Below, piece after piece: positions 25,663 to 35,289 of a DNA stretch of 64,000 nucleotides (position 1 is the first letter of the stretch; every line of letters starts with the position of its first letter). The DNA comes from Thermoplasmatota archaeon (GTDB lineage: Archaea > Thermoplasmatota > Thermoplasmata > Thermoplasmatales > Thermoplasmataceae): positions 3,218 through 67,217 of the forward strand of contig JAMCUD010000016.1 of assembly GCA_023379355.1 (NCBI GenBank), given 5' to 3'. Made by a program: the position numbers and the translations under genes. A model generated the notes under the pieces. That model was not told where the DNA came from, searched no databases, and was given only the letters and a program-made list of their open reading frames with translations.

Positions 25663-28014
25663 ATGAACAGGCAAAAGGAAAACACAATTGGATATATAAT
25701 TAAAAGAGACGGCTCTGAGGCAGCATTCGACAAGACGAAAATTACAAGGGCAATTTACAAAGCAATGCTTAGCGTTAAAACCGGTTCTATGAAGGAAGCA
25801 GACGCAATAGCGGATAAGGTAGTTTCAGAAGTTCTAAAAGAAACTGACCGACCTACAGTTGAGCAGATACAGGACCGAGTTGAAAGAGTTCTGATGAGTT
25901 CAACGGGAAATGAAACTTCATACTCGGAAGTAGCGAAAGCATACATCCTGTACAGAGAGAAGAGGAGAACAATAAGGGACGAGAAGGAGAGAATAGGTGT
26001 AAAAGACGACCTGAAGCTTTCTATAAACGCCATCAAAACTCTCGAGGCAAGATACCTCATAAAGGATGAAGAAGGAAAGATTATAGAGACTCCCAGTGGA
26101 ATGTTCAACAGAGTTGCATCCCACATTGGAATCGTAGAGTTACTCTATGATTATCGCACTTTCCAGAAAACTGGAAAGTTGCCAGAAAAGGGTAAGATGA
26201 TAGGGGCTCTCTCAAATACGCAGATGGAGGTACTGGACAGAGCATTCCTTAACCTTTCCAGGGAAGGTGAACTGAAGGGGACATTCGAGGAATTCATGAA
26301 CTTTGTTTACACTAAACCGACTTCTGCTCCAGATGTGATTGCAAAATTCTATGATATGATGACCAGGCTGGAGTTTATTCCAAATTCACCGACGCTTATG
26401 AATGCTGGTGCCAGATTGGGGCAGCTTTCAGCATGTTTTGTCCTTCCAGTGGGAGACTCCATAGAGGAAATATTTGACGCCCTGAAGTACCAGGCTATGA
26501 TACACAAGTCAGGTGGTGGAACTGGCTTCTCGTTCTCGAGGTTGAGGGAGCGGGACGATATAGTTGGATCAACAAAGGGTGTAGCCTCTGGTCCAGTATC
26601 CTTCATGAAGATCTTTGACACTACCACTGACGTCATAAAGCAGGGTGGAAAGAGAAGGGGCGCCAATATGGGCATAATGAGATATGATCATCCCAACATA
26701 ATGGATTTCATACTCAGCAAGGATGCGGAAAATACAATCCTGAGCAATTTCAACATATCTGTTGGCATGACAGATGAATTCTTCGAAAAACTTGATTCAG
26801 ACGGGTACGTGGAACTCAAGAGCCCCAGGAGCGGCAAGATTGTGAACAGGATAAAGGCAAGGACAATGTGGGAAACAATTATCAACAAAGCCTGGCAGAC
26901 CGCTGATCCAGGGCTTATTTTCCTTGATGAGATAAACAGGAAGAATCCCGTAAGGCACATCGCTGAAATTGAGGCCACAAACCCATGTGGCGAGCAGCCT
27001 CTTATGCCTTACGAGCCGTGTAACCTGGGATCCATAAACCTCGGTAAATTCATAAAAGATGGCAAGCTCGACCTTGAGCATCTGAGGGAGATTATTCACC
27101 TTTCCACGCGCTTCCTTGACGATGTTATAGACGCGAACAAATTTCCTGTGGATAAGATTGAAAAGATGGCAAGAACGACCAGAAAGATCGGACTTGGATA
27201 CATGGGATTTGCTGATCTTCTTGTTATGCTTGGCATACCTTACAACTCGGGTGAAGCCCTTGAAATGGGTGAAAGAGTGATGAGTTTCCTTCAGGATGAA
27301 TCCCATCTTGAATCTACTTACCTTGCAAAGGAACGGTCCGTTTTCCCTGGATGGTATGGGTCAACTTATGAGGAAAGCAATGTCCTCATGAGAAATTCAA
27401 CAACCACGACCATAGCACCGACTGGCACAATATCCATAATCGCAAACTGCTCCTCATCCATCGAACCTCTATTCGCTCTTGCATTTATGAGACATGTCCT
27501 CAATGGGCAGGAGTTAATGGAGATAAATCCCATCCTGGAGCAGGAGCTCAAGGACGACAACCTCTACAACGAAGACCTGATGCACGAGATCGCCCTTACT
27601 GGAAATCTTCATGATATTGACCTTCCGGAAAGAATCAAGAGGGTCTATGTAACGGCGCACGAAATAGATCCGGAATGGCATGTCCTTATGCAGGCAACAT
27701 TCCAGAGGTACTGTGATTCAGGTGTTTCCAAGACTATAAACCTGCCTTCCGATGCGTCACCTGAAGATATAGCTAAGGCTTACAGGATGGCAAAAGACCT
27801 CCACTGCAAAGGGATAACAGTATACAGGGATCACAGCAAGTCTGAACAGGTCCTGTACTCCGGAACACAGCAGGCAAAGAAGAAGAAGGTTGAGGAGAAA
27901 AAGCCGGAGGAAAAGGAAATAATTACTGAACTTATGTTGAAGGTTCCGGACAAGTACCTCAAGCTTGATGCCACATTCGATCCGGCTTGCCCTACGGGAA
28001 AATGTGATAAATAA
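25663..28014 (+). CDS. nrdJ: Adenosylcobalamin-dependent (class II) ribonucleoside-diphosphate reductase
   Basis: 783 residues from the ATG at 25663. An N-terminal ATP-cone (about 8-95; GYIIKRDGSEAAFDKTKI) is followed by the reductase barrel with SACFVLPVGDS near 255, the radical/active-site motif NPCGEQPL near 440 and the C-terminal CPTGKCDK redox Cys pair. It makes deoxynucleotides with a B12-generated thiyl radical, so no oxygen and no separate radical subunit are needed. No intein interrupts it. Alternative starts at 25612 and 25648 add poorly conserved residues. Alone in its transcription unit. Confidence 0.93.
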   Translation: MNRQKENTIGYIIKRDGSEAAFDKTKITRAIYKAMLSVKTGSMKEADAIADKVVSEVLKETDRPTVEQIQDRVERVLMSSTGNETSYSEVAKAYILYREKRRTIRDEKERIGVKDDLKLSINAIKTLEARYLIKDEEGKIIETPSGMFNRVASHIGIVELLYDYRTFQKTGKLPEKGKMIGALSNTQMEVLDRAFLNLSREGELKGTFEEFMNFVYTKPTSAPDVIAKFYDMMTRLEFIPNSPTLMNAGARLGQLSACFVLPVGDSIEEIFDALKYQAMIHKSGGGTGFSFSRLRERDDIVGSTKGVASGPVSFMKIFDTTTDVIKQGGKRRGANMGIMRYDHPNIMDFILSKDAENTILSNFNISVGMTDEFFEKLDSDGYVELKSPRSGKIVNRIKARTMWETIINKAWQTADPGLIFLDEINRKNPVRHIAEIEATNPCGEQPLMPYEPCNLGSINLGKFIKDGKLDLEHLREIIHLSTRFLDDVIDANKFPVDKIEKMARTTRKIGLGYMGFADLLVMLGIPYNSGEALEMGERVMSFLQDESHLESTYLAKERSVFPGWYGSTYEESNVLMRNSTTTTIAPTGTISIIANCSSSIEPLFALAFMRHVLNGQELMEINPILEQELKDDNLYNEDLMHEIALTGNLHDIDLPERIKRVYVTAHEIDPEWHVLMQATFQRYCDSGVSKTINLPSDASPEDIAKAYRMAKDLHCKGITVYRDHSKSEQVLYSGTQQAKKKKVEEKKPEEKEIITELMLKVPDKYLKLDATFDPACPTGKCDK

Positions 28015-28017
28015 TCA

Positions 28018-29199
28018 CTAAATTCTTTCTATTATCATTGAGTTTGCAAGCCCACCGCCCTCGCAGATGGCGATGAGGCCATATTTCTTATTCTTCTCTT
28101 CCAGTGTATTTATCAGAGTGCTCAATATTCTAGTTCCAGTAGCCCCAAGGGGGTGACCGAGAGCAATGGCTCCGCCATGAACATTTACCCGGTCTAGCGA
28201 AACCTCGAACTCAGATTGCCACGCAAGGACCACTGGTGCAAAGGCTTCATTGACCTCAAAGAGGTCTATTTCTGATATATCCATCCCGGCCATCTCCAGC
28301 ACCTTTGCAGTTCCTGGTATAGGGCCAGTAAGCATTGTAACAGGATCAACTCCTACGGAGGTCGCTGCAACAACCCGTCCCCTTGGTTTGAGACTAAACC
28401 TATCTATGGAGTCAGCGGACGCAAGCAGGGAAAGGCTTGCTCCATCCGATATCTGGCTGGCATTTCCTGCTGTTATCATCTTCAATCCAGGGAAAGCGGG
28501 CTTCAGGTTCTTAAGCTTCTCCAGGTCCGGATCCGTTCTGATGCCCTCATCGTGATCCAGGATGGTAACAACCTCTGAACCATCGCCATTTATATCAGCC
28601 TCTACAGGGATCATCTCCTTCCTTGTCTGGCTCATTGCAGCCGTGGCTCTTATGTGACTGGTATAACTGTATTCGTCCAGTTCATCTCTCGTGAGTCCAT
28701 AGCGCGTTGCGATGATCTCTGCACCCCTTGCCTGGCTGAACCACTCACGATCCAATCTGTAACGCACTGAGAGCCCAAGAGTTATGGGATTGGAGTTACC
28801 CGTGATTGTGCTTCCGAGTGGTATCCTGCTCATGGATTCAACACCTCCTGCCAGAACAAGGTTCTGCATCCCGCTCATTATGCCAAATGCACCAAAGGAA
28901 GCGGCTTGAAGGCTTGACCCGCATTGGCGATCTATTGTCACCCCGGGGACAGACTCGGGAAGTCCTGACGACAGCCATGAATTCCTGGCTATGTTCATCG
29001 CTTGCTCTCCTACCTGGCTTACACAGCCGATTATTAAGTCATCATAGTTCTCAGGGGGGATATTCAATCGGGAAACCTCAGACTTCAGGAGGCTTCCAAG
29101 AAGATCAACTGCATGTATTTCTGAAAGCGATCCATTCCTCTTACCTATTGGGGTCCTAACAGCATCTACTATGAACGCTTCCTGTGCATTATTTGCCAT
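28018..29199 (-). CDS. Acetyl-CoA C-acetyltransferase (thiolase)
   Basis: 393 residues, full-length thiolase I/II type. Nucleophile Cys93 is in IDRQCGSSLQAA; the histidine box is GGAIALGHPLGATG (about 343-356) and the second Cys is in AICEGGGL. It forms acetoacetyl-CoA or cleaves 3-ketoacyl-CoA. Unlike the usual archaeal mevalonate-pathway thiolase, no HMG-CoA synthase or DUF35 gene accompanies it, so a catabolic (beta-oxidation-like) role is equally possible. A TATA-like ATTTATAT lies about 29 bp upstream. Its stop almost touches the convergent RNR stop. Confidence 0.92.
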   Translation of the reverse strand: MANNAQEAFIVDAVRTPIGKRNGSLSEIHAVDLLGSLLKSEVSRLNIPPENYDDLIIGCVSQVGEQAMNIARNSWLSSGLPESVPGVTIDRQCGSSLQAASFGAFGIMSGMQNLVLAGGVESMSRIPLGSTITGNSNPITLGLSVRYRLDREWFSQARGAEIIATRYGLTRDELDEYSYTSHIRATAAMSQTRKEMIPVEADINGDGSEVVTILDHDEGIRTDPDLEKLKNLKPAFPGLKMITAGNASQISDGASLSLLASADSIDRFSLKPRGRVVAATSVGVDPVTMLTGPIPGTAKVLEMAGMDISEIDLFEVNEAFAPVVLAWQSEFEVSLDRVNVHGGAIALGHPLGATGTRILSTLINTLEEKNKKYGLIAICEGGGLANSMIIERI

Positions 29200-29421
29200 C
29201 TCTCTGAAAGATAGGCTATTCAGGATTTATATTTGTCGCAGTTGATTGAAAGTATGGGGAAGGACTAAAAATGAAATAATTCAAAAGATGACAAATTATT
29301 GATTTAACTCCAATGGTGTGATTTCGAAGAAATTTCATCCATCAAAATGATTCCTTATCTTAATTCCATTGTTAACAGGTGCAAAATTAATTAATCTATT
29401 GTCAAATCAGGGTCTCACCGC

Positions 29422-29506
29422 GCAGGGGTTGTCGAGATTGGTCAAAGGCGCCAGATTGAGGGTCTGGTTCCGTAGGGATACGTGGGTTCAAATCCCATCC
29501 CCTGCA
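29422..29506 (+). tRNA. tRNA-Leu (anticodon GAG)
   Basis: 85 nt class II tRNA. Acceptor GCAGGGG pairs with CCCCTGC, discriminator A. Anticodon arm CCAGA-TTGAGGG-TCTGG gives GAG (Leu, CUC/CUU codons). A variable arm TTCC-GTA-GGGA and T-arm GTGGG-TTCAAAT-CCCAT are complete. CCA is not encoded. No intron is seen. ATTAATTAAT about 30 bp upstream is the likely TATA element. Confidence 0.95.
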
Positions 29507-29831
29507 CTTTATTTATAAGGATTAAGTGTCTTATTTGATAAGTGCTTCATAGGTGGGGATATTGACGGTGATAACGTTCTGGAAAAATTGCGACTATTTG
29601 ATAATTTGTCCCAGAGGAATGACGTATCATATCTTCAGGTAGGTAACGATAACAAAGTAAGGGATCATGTGCGATTATCTTATCAAGTTGAGGATTTAAA
29701 AATAAATGGAAGTCTACCTGGTTCATAGGGTGAGAAGTTTTTTATTCGATTAAGCCAATCACTGAAAAATAACGACGGAGAAATCCGGACGCCGGAAGTG
29801 GTTCAATGGAAGAAGAGGAGGGTGAAGGTCT
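29507..29831. other. Intergenic region, 325 bp, no gene seen
   Basis: It contains the tRNA-Leu 3' flank and the leader/promoter of the fused permease. A small hairpin TCCGG-ACG-CCGGA lies near 29785-29797. No convincing ORF or RNA gene was found. Confidence 0.4.
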
Positions 29832-31454
29832 ATGTTTCTTGACATACATGAAGTTGGCCTCATGCTCTACGCTATTTTCCTGACCTTTGCCAGAATATGG
29901 ATACTGATGATCGCATCAGTTTTCCTTGCAATATTTCTTGGAATTCTTTCGGCCAGGATTAAGGCCGCGGGGGCCATTATAATACCTATTACTGATGTGC
30001 TAGAATCCGTTCCAGTCGTTTCTTTCTTCCCGATTATACTGATTTTTCTGATAGACAGGGTTGGTGGTGGACCAGGAATAAATCTGGCGGTGGACTTTCT
30101 CATAATAACCGCACTGATCTGGAACCTCATCCTTGGTGTATACCAATCGGTAAGCCAGATTCCTCAAGAGATGTTGAACATGGTTAAGGTCTACCGTTTT
30201 TCCGGCTGGAAAAAAATAACTCATCTATATGTTCCATCCTCCTACAATTCAATAATCGCAAATATAATGCCTTCTTTTGCCAGTGCCCTCTTTTATATTA
30301 CCTTCAGCGAAGTGATAAGTGTTGGGAACAGCAATTATTCTGTGTTTGGGGTTGGGTCATTATCTCTGGAATACGCGAATGCAGGACAGTATTCTCTGAT
30401 AGGCTTTCTTATCATATTCCTGATCATTGCTATCTCTCTCTCCTATTATCTGATCATAAACCCCCTGCTGAAGAGGTCATCGGTATACCGGTTTGAATCG
30501 GTTCCTGAAGAGGGGGAAAAAGCAAGAACGACCAGGATGTCTACACTTACAAGCGCTATTAACACCAGAATCAGGCAGGTAGTGGATTCCGGGATGACAG
30601 CACTGGAATCCATCAACAGGGCTGCAAATATAGAATCAAATGTAAAAACCAGAACAAGACGTATATCCGAAAGGTCACTGAATATAATCACGGGATTTAT
30701 TCTGCTTTTCTTCGTAGGACTTGCAATTTACCTTGTTGCAGAAGCTGGGTTTGCAAGAGCATTCACTGAATACCTCCTGAACTTCGGCTCAATAGTTACA
30801 CTCACATTCGCTACCCTTTTTGATCTGGCAAGAATTGCTACGGTTTTCGCAATAAGCTTTGCCACAATGGTTCCCATGGCAATATATTTCGGGTTGAAAG
30901 GAAGGTCAGGCAGATTCTTTACAGGCGCATTACAGGTGCTATATTCAGTCCCTGTGCCTGTTCTGCTTCCTATAATAATTGAATTTTTCACTCCAAGATT
31001 GACCCCAATTCTAGGCGAAAGCATAGCTTTCAATTTCGATGTTTTTCTTGTCACATATCTATCAGCAGCTGCATATGTTTTCTTCAATGTCTACGGGTCT
31101 GCCCTTTCCATACCATCAGAACTTAAGGTTGTGGCAAAGGCATACAAACTCACTGGGTTCAAAAAAGTTAGGTATTTACTACTGCCAGGAATCTTTCCAG
31201 GATTAATAACTGGCTCAATGGCAGCATTCGGCAGTTACTGGGGAGGACTTCAGGTATCTGAATATATAGTTATCCAGGACAAAACCTATTCAGTTCACAG
31301 GGGTCTTATGATGCTCATAGAAAGAAGCATCGCTCAGGGGAATCTCTTGTATGCGGACGCTATTGATATTTATCTGGTATTTGTGGTAACATTGCTGTCA
31401 TTCCTTCTCTGGATGAGGCTTTACAAATATTCGCAGAACAGATACAGGCTCTGA
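29832..31454 (+). CDS. Fused two-domain ABC permease, NitT/TauT (SsuC)-like
   Basis: 540 residues: two tandem BPD_transp_1 permease units of about 230 residues with a charged 60-residue linker (about 215-285; GEKARTTRMSTLTS to RTRRISERS). Each half has its own EAA loop for ATPase docking: PQEMLNMVKVYRFSGWKKI near 117 and SELKVVAKAYKLTGFKKV near 430. About 12 TM segments. This fused form would act as a whole permease. No ATPase or binding protein is adjacent; the orphan NitT/TauT-type ATPase at 47139-47894 is a candidate partner. Substrate unknown. Confidence 0.8.
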   Translation: MFLDIHEVGLMLYAIFLTFARIWILMIASVFLAIFLGILSARIKAAGAIIIPITDVLESVPVVSFFPIILIFLIDRVGGGPGINLAVDFLIITALIWNLILGVYQSVSQIPQEMLNMVKVYRFSGWKKITHLYVPSSYNSIIANIMPSFASALFYITFSEVISVGNSNYSVFGVGSLSLEYANAGQYSLIGFLIIFLIIAISLSYYLIINPLLKRSSVYRFESVPEEGEKARTTRMSTLTSAINTRIRQVVDSGMTALESINRAANIESNVKTRTRRISERSLNIITGFILLFFVGLAIYLVAEAGFARAFTEYLLNFGSIVTLTFATLFDLARIATVFAISFATMVPMAIYFGLKGRSGRFFTGALQVLYSVPVPVLLPIIIEFFTPRLTPILGESIAFNFDVFLVTYLSAAAYVFFNVYGSALSIPSELKVVAKAYKLTGFKKVRYLLLPGIFPGLITGSMAAFGSYWGGLQVSEYIVIQDKTYSVHRGLMMLIERSIAQGNLLYADAIDIYLVFVVTLLSFLLWMRLYKYSQNRYRL

Positions 31455-31498
31455 ACTACCTCTCATCCAGAAAAATGAATATTCGAAACCGAAATCAC

Positions 31499-32472
31499 AT
31501 GGATAAACTTCATGAAAAAGGAGAAAAAAACATAAGCACGGACATTCATAGAGATACACGGATAGAAGAACAATTGCAGGGTCTTTATTTGGTTTAATTG
31601 CTGCATTTATCTGGGCAACATATTACCTCTTCATATATTATGGAACAGACTTTAATGAGCTGCTGATTTTCTCAATTCCAGCTCTCTCAGGATCTCTGTT
31701 TCTGGGTATACCTGAAATCAAGAGAACTGGGGCCATATCATTTTTTTTCCATAGAAAAGCCTTCCTAAGTGGTACTCTCTATTTCTTGAGTCAGTTCCTG
31801 ATTATACTATCTGCTGAGAGAAACGGGTCAATAATGACAGCTCTAAGCGTTTTGCTTGCAGATTCAGTTTTAACCCCGGTAATGTCTATTGCATTAAAGT
31901 TGAACAGTTCCAGGATCATTTATCCTCTTTTTTTAATCGCGATGGCTCTTGTTGTACCCTCCGCAACCCTCCTCACGATATATGGTAAGAATATCGGGGT
32001 GTCGGGTGTTTATGGACTTATTCTCGTGATCGGGATAGTATTGACATTACCAGCCTTCTTTATCATTTTAAATTCCCATATCTCAAAAAGCGGTCTGCTA
32101 AGAGGAGTTTCCAGTGCTTTTTTTTGGCCCGGTTTAATTGGCCTCATTTTGGGAATTACATTATTTCAGAGGAGTTTCGAATTTAACTGGGAGGCATCAG
32201 TAATATCACTTCTGTTAGCAGGAGTCACGTCAATGGGGGCAGCATATATTCTCTATTTCCGGGCGGTACAAAAAAACGGTTTCGCTCTGCCAGGGTTACT
32301 TCAGTCCATGATACCTATATTCACCGCCTTACTTGTGTTTGTTTTTGAAAGGGAGTCTCTATCTATTCTTTCGGTTTTACTAATGATTACAGCGGCCGTG
32401 GGAGCAGCGGTTGCACTGTTCTCAATAGAATCGAATGATTCACATTCAAGCAATACCTCTCAAACGTTGTAA
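31499..32472 (+). CDS. DMT/EamA-family transporter, N terminus apparently frameshifted
   Basis: The frame ending at 32472 is open from 31552 and codes a typical 10-TM EamA-like protein, with TM1 at IAGSLFGLIAAFIWATYYL. It has no ATG, GTG or TTG until the TTG at 31786, which would delete the first two TM segments. A second frame that does have ATG starts (31475 or 31499, MDKLHEKGEKN) runs alongside and stops at 31597. One frameshift in 31552-31594 would join them into a full protein. So this is either a recent pseudogene, a sequencing error or a non-canonical start. The span given runs from the upstream ATG. Confidence 0.55.
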
Positions 32473-32711
32473 CTTGTGTTCACAGCCAAATAGTGTTTTC
32501 GGGTTTAAGATAAAGTAATCCTATTTCGCTCCAAAGTAATAGAATTTGTAAATATATTTTTCATGGGATTTTTATTGAAACCCATTAAACATAAAATAAT
32601 ATACCAAGTAGTTTATATATTCTTGCTACATAATGTTTTTCAGTGTCATGGGAGAATAAAGTTAATATAATTTAACGATGTAAACCTTTAAAGTGGTGTT
32701 AAACTTTGGCA

Positions 32712-34382
32712 ATGAATAAAAAACTGTGGATAGCTATTGGGATTGTCATTGTTGTAGTGGTTGGTGGTAGCGTTGCAGGCTACGAACTGACCAAGTCAAC
32801 AACCAAGACAGTCGTATTGTATACTTGGTGGGCAACCGAAGGAAAGATTGCCCTGGAAAAAGAGATTCCGGCCTTTGAAAAGGCATATCCGGGATATAAG
32901 GTATCTTTGGAAATAACCCCAGGTGGTGGAGGAGATGCTTCAGTCGCTACTGTCCTGAGCCTGATATCAGCAGGTAAGCCTCCAGATGCTTTCCAGGCGC
33001 ATATGGGTCCAATGATGTACAGTTATGTCAGTGAAGATTCACAGGGTCTCGCAGGTTTTGTTAACTGGACTTCATACTATAATACGAATCTGTCAGGACA
33101 TGTCATTCCAACCGCTTTTGAAGCCGGGGCAATGAATGGGGTTCTTCTTTCAATGCCAGTTGAAATTCACACAATGGGTCTCCTTTACATGAACCAGAAT
33201 GTCCTGCACAAATACAACCTTCCGATACCAACAAACGTATGGCAATTGGATAATGATACAGTGAAACTTGCAAAGGACGGATTCAATAACGCTACAAACG
33301 CCCCATGGGGAATATCAGCTAACGAGGGTGGCTGGGCTCAGCTGCAGCTTTGGGAGAACAACTTCCTTGGGCTTGCTGGACCTAAGCTCTATAACGAGTT
33401 CACATACGGGACCTTGAATATGAGCAACCCAATGGTGTCACACCTGGTCAATGAGACAAACAATCTGTTCCTTAACGAGTCCTCATATGATTTCCCAGGC
33501 TGGCAGACAATGTCCTGGACACAGATGGCAAGTCAGCTTGTGAATGGCCACGTAGCATTCCTTACAGCAGGTGACTTCGTTACAAACTACATGTACGATT
33601 ATTACAACACAACATCCTACCCTGCAACTTCCCAGTACATAAATAATACCTCAGCTCCGGTGCTTGTGCAGTCTTTCCCCTCAACACAGAACTATTTCGT
33701 CGTTAACCTGGACTCAATAGGAGTACCTACGGGACCAGCAGCTGCAGCGGGAACGACCTTTGTTAAATACTGGACATCCTTCAATGGAAACAAGGTATGG
33801 ACACAGTGGAAAGGTCTGAGCTACTATAACAATATAACCACGAACTATTACAACACACCTGAACAGTGGTACATGTACCAGAAGCTGGTTACCATGACCA
33901 ATAACCATGAAACATCTGACTTCGTGTACGCTCTGTCTGACGGTGGATTATTTGCTTCGCCTGACACAACCATAATCGGAAACCTGCTTTCGCTCCAGGA
34001 GAGCAATAGCAGTAAAAATCTTAACGCATGGAACTCAGGGCTCGTTTCACAGGATGCTGTTGAGAAAAGCACATGGCTCGCAGCGAACAACCTCAGCCTT
34101 GGTTACCTTGGATTCCCCGGAACCCCATTCGGCGGATACCTGCCCCCATGGGCTAACTCAACATACAACGCCACTGGCAGCGGATCCAGAGCTGTTTCCG
34201 ATGTGTCATCCGTGGTAAGCGCTCAGAGCACTTCAGGGGCTCAGCAGCCTGCTGTATCACATGCAGCAAGTGGTAGTGCACAGCCTGTCCAGGCAGTTCA
34301 CTTAAGGAATTCAGGTAGCCATGTTGTTTTCGCAAGCAAGGATTTCAAGGCAATGGTTGTCAGAAACTTTAATCCCACATAA
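32712..34382 (+). CDS. CUT1-type sugar ABC transporter, substrate-binding protein
   Basis: 556 residues from the ATG at 32712 (a TTG two codons earlier is the alternative). An uncleaved-looking N-terminal TM anchor (about 5-25) precedes a solute-binding fold beginning TVVLYTWWATEGKIALEKEIPAFEKAYPGYKV, the usual first strand of sugar-binding family 1 proteins. Ectodomain rich in Asn, Ser, Thr and Tyr with many N-x-S/T sites. The last 65 residues (after about 490) are a low-complexity Ser/Ala/Gln-rich tail. First gene of a four-gene transporter operon; similar in layout to GlcS-type binding proteins of acidophilic archaea. Confidence 0.85.
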   Translation: MNKKLWIAIGIVIVVVVGGSVAGYELTKSTTKTVVLYTWWATEGKIALEKEIPAFEKAYPGYKVSLEITPGGGGDASVATVLSLISAGKPPDAFQAHMGPMMYSYVSEDSQGLAGFVNWTSYYNTNLSGHVIPTAFEAGAMNGVLLSMPVEIHTMGLLYMNQNVLHKYNLPIPTNVWQLDNDTVKLAKDGFNNATNAPWGISANEGGWAQLQLWENNFLGLAGPKLYNEFTYGTLNMSNPMVSHLVNETNNLFLNESSYDFPGWQTMSWTQMASQLVNGHVAFLTAGDFVTNYMYDYYNTTSYPATSQYINNTSAPVLVQSFPSTQNYFVVNLDSIGVPTGPAAAAGTTFVKYWTSFNGNKVWTQWKGLSYYNNITTNYYNTPEQWYMYQKLVTMTNNHETSDFVYALSDGGLFASPDTTIIGNLLSLQESNSSKNLNAWNSGLVSQDAVEKSTWLAANNLSLGYLGFPGTPFGGYLPPWANSTYNATGSGSRAVSDVSSVVSAQSTSGAQQPAVSHAASGSAQPVQAVHLRNSGSHVVFASKDFKAMVVRNFNPT

Positions 34383-34400
34383 TTTTTATTGTGATCTTTA

Positions 34401-35255
34401 ATGTTTAAAAAATCTTTTATTTTTGTAATACCAGTTTTAGTTTTTGCTGCGATTTTGTTATATCTCGTCTTCTGGAACCTGTATTATTCATTTATGGACT
34501 ATTCCATACTGCACAGGATACCCGCCTATGATGGCCTTATAACCTTCGGTGTTGTTTTATCTTCACAATATTTCAGTAACTCCCTGGTCCATTCATTTGA
34601 AATTTCAGGTTCACTGGTTCTTTCAGGAAATCTATTGGGGTTGCTCTTCGCTGGACTCCTGTATTCAATAAAAAGTAACAGGTTGAGAATAACTTACATG
34701 TCCATTTTTATCTATCCTCTAACAATATCCATGGCAGCCAACGCTCTTATATTTCTCTGGCTCTTTAATCCAAATATAGGAATTAATTATCTACTGGGAT
34801 TACTGCATCTGCCGCAGCCAAGCTGGCTGGTTGGTGGAAGCACCCTTTACAGCCTGATGATAATTGTAGCCTGGGCCTATTCGGGAATTGCAATGCTGTT
34901 CTATCTTGCAGCTTTCCTAAATGTGGACAGGGCTATAGTCGAGGCAGCATACATGGATGGCGCACATTACTTTCGAATATTCAGGAAGCTTCTGGTACCA
35001 AACTCCATGAATGGGTTTATAGTATCCACGGCACTCCTCTTTCTCTTCTCGTTCAGACTTTTCAGTCTGCCGTACATCATTTCAGGAGGGCCTACGGATC
35101 ACTTCTCTCAGACATTGCTGATGTATCAGTATTTCCTCTATACAACGTCGTACTTTGCGCAATCTTCTGTGATCGACACATTCGTAGTATTGATTGCATT
35201 GCTAGTGGTAGTGCCATACGCACTTATTGGAATGAAGAGGTGGATTCATCATTAG
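34401..35255 (+). CDS. Sugar ABC transporter permease (MalF/UgpA-like)
   Basis: 284 residues with six TM segments. The EAA loop is VEAAYMDGAHYFRIFRKLLVPNSM (about 177-200; shown by AAYMDGA), which docks the ATPase. It follows the binding protein by 18 bp and precedes the second permease by about 35 bp, the standard CUT1 order. The substrate is probably a mono- or disaccharide, inferred from the neighbouring binding protein and dehydrogenase. Confidence 0.88.
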   Translation: MFKKSFIFVIPVLVFAAILLYLVFWNLYYSFMDYSILHRIPAYDGLITFGVVLSSQYFSNSLVHSFEISGSLVLSGNLLGLLFAGLLYSIKSNRLRITYMSIFIYPLTISMAANALIFLWLFNPNIGINYLLGLLHLPQPSWLVGGSTLYSLMIIVAWAYSGIAMLFYLAAFLNVDRAIVEAAYMDGAHYFRIFRKLLVPNSMNGFIVSTALLFLFSFRLFSLPYIISGGPTDHFSQTLLMYQYFLYTTSYFAQSSVIDTFVVLIALLVVVPYALIGMKRWIHH

Positions 35256-35289
35256 GAACTCAGACAATTATAAGAAAAGCCGAAGTCCG

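Noticed and set aside
25663..28014. Intein in the ribonucleotide reductase
   Set aside because: The protein is of normal length and the conserved motifs are uninterrupted.
31525..31531. Classical -1 slippery heptamer A-AAA-AAC in frame in the DMT upstream frame
   Set aside because: A -1 slip here would run into TAG at 31549-31551, so it cannot link the two frames of the transporter.
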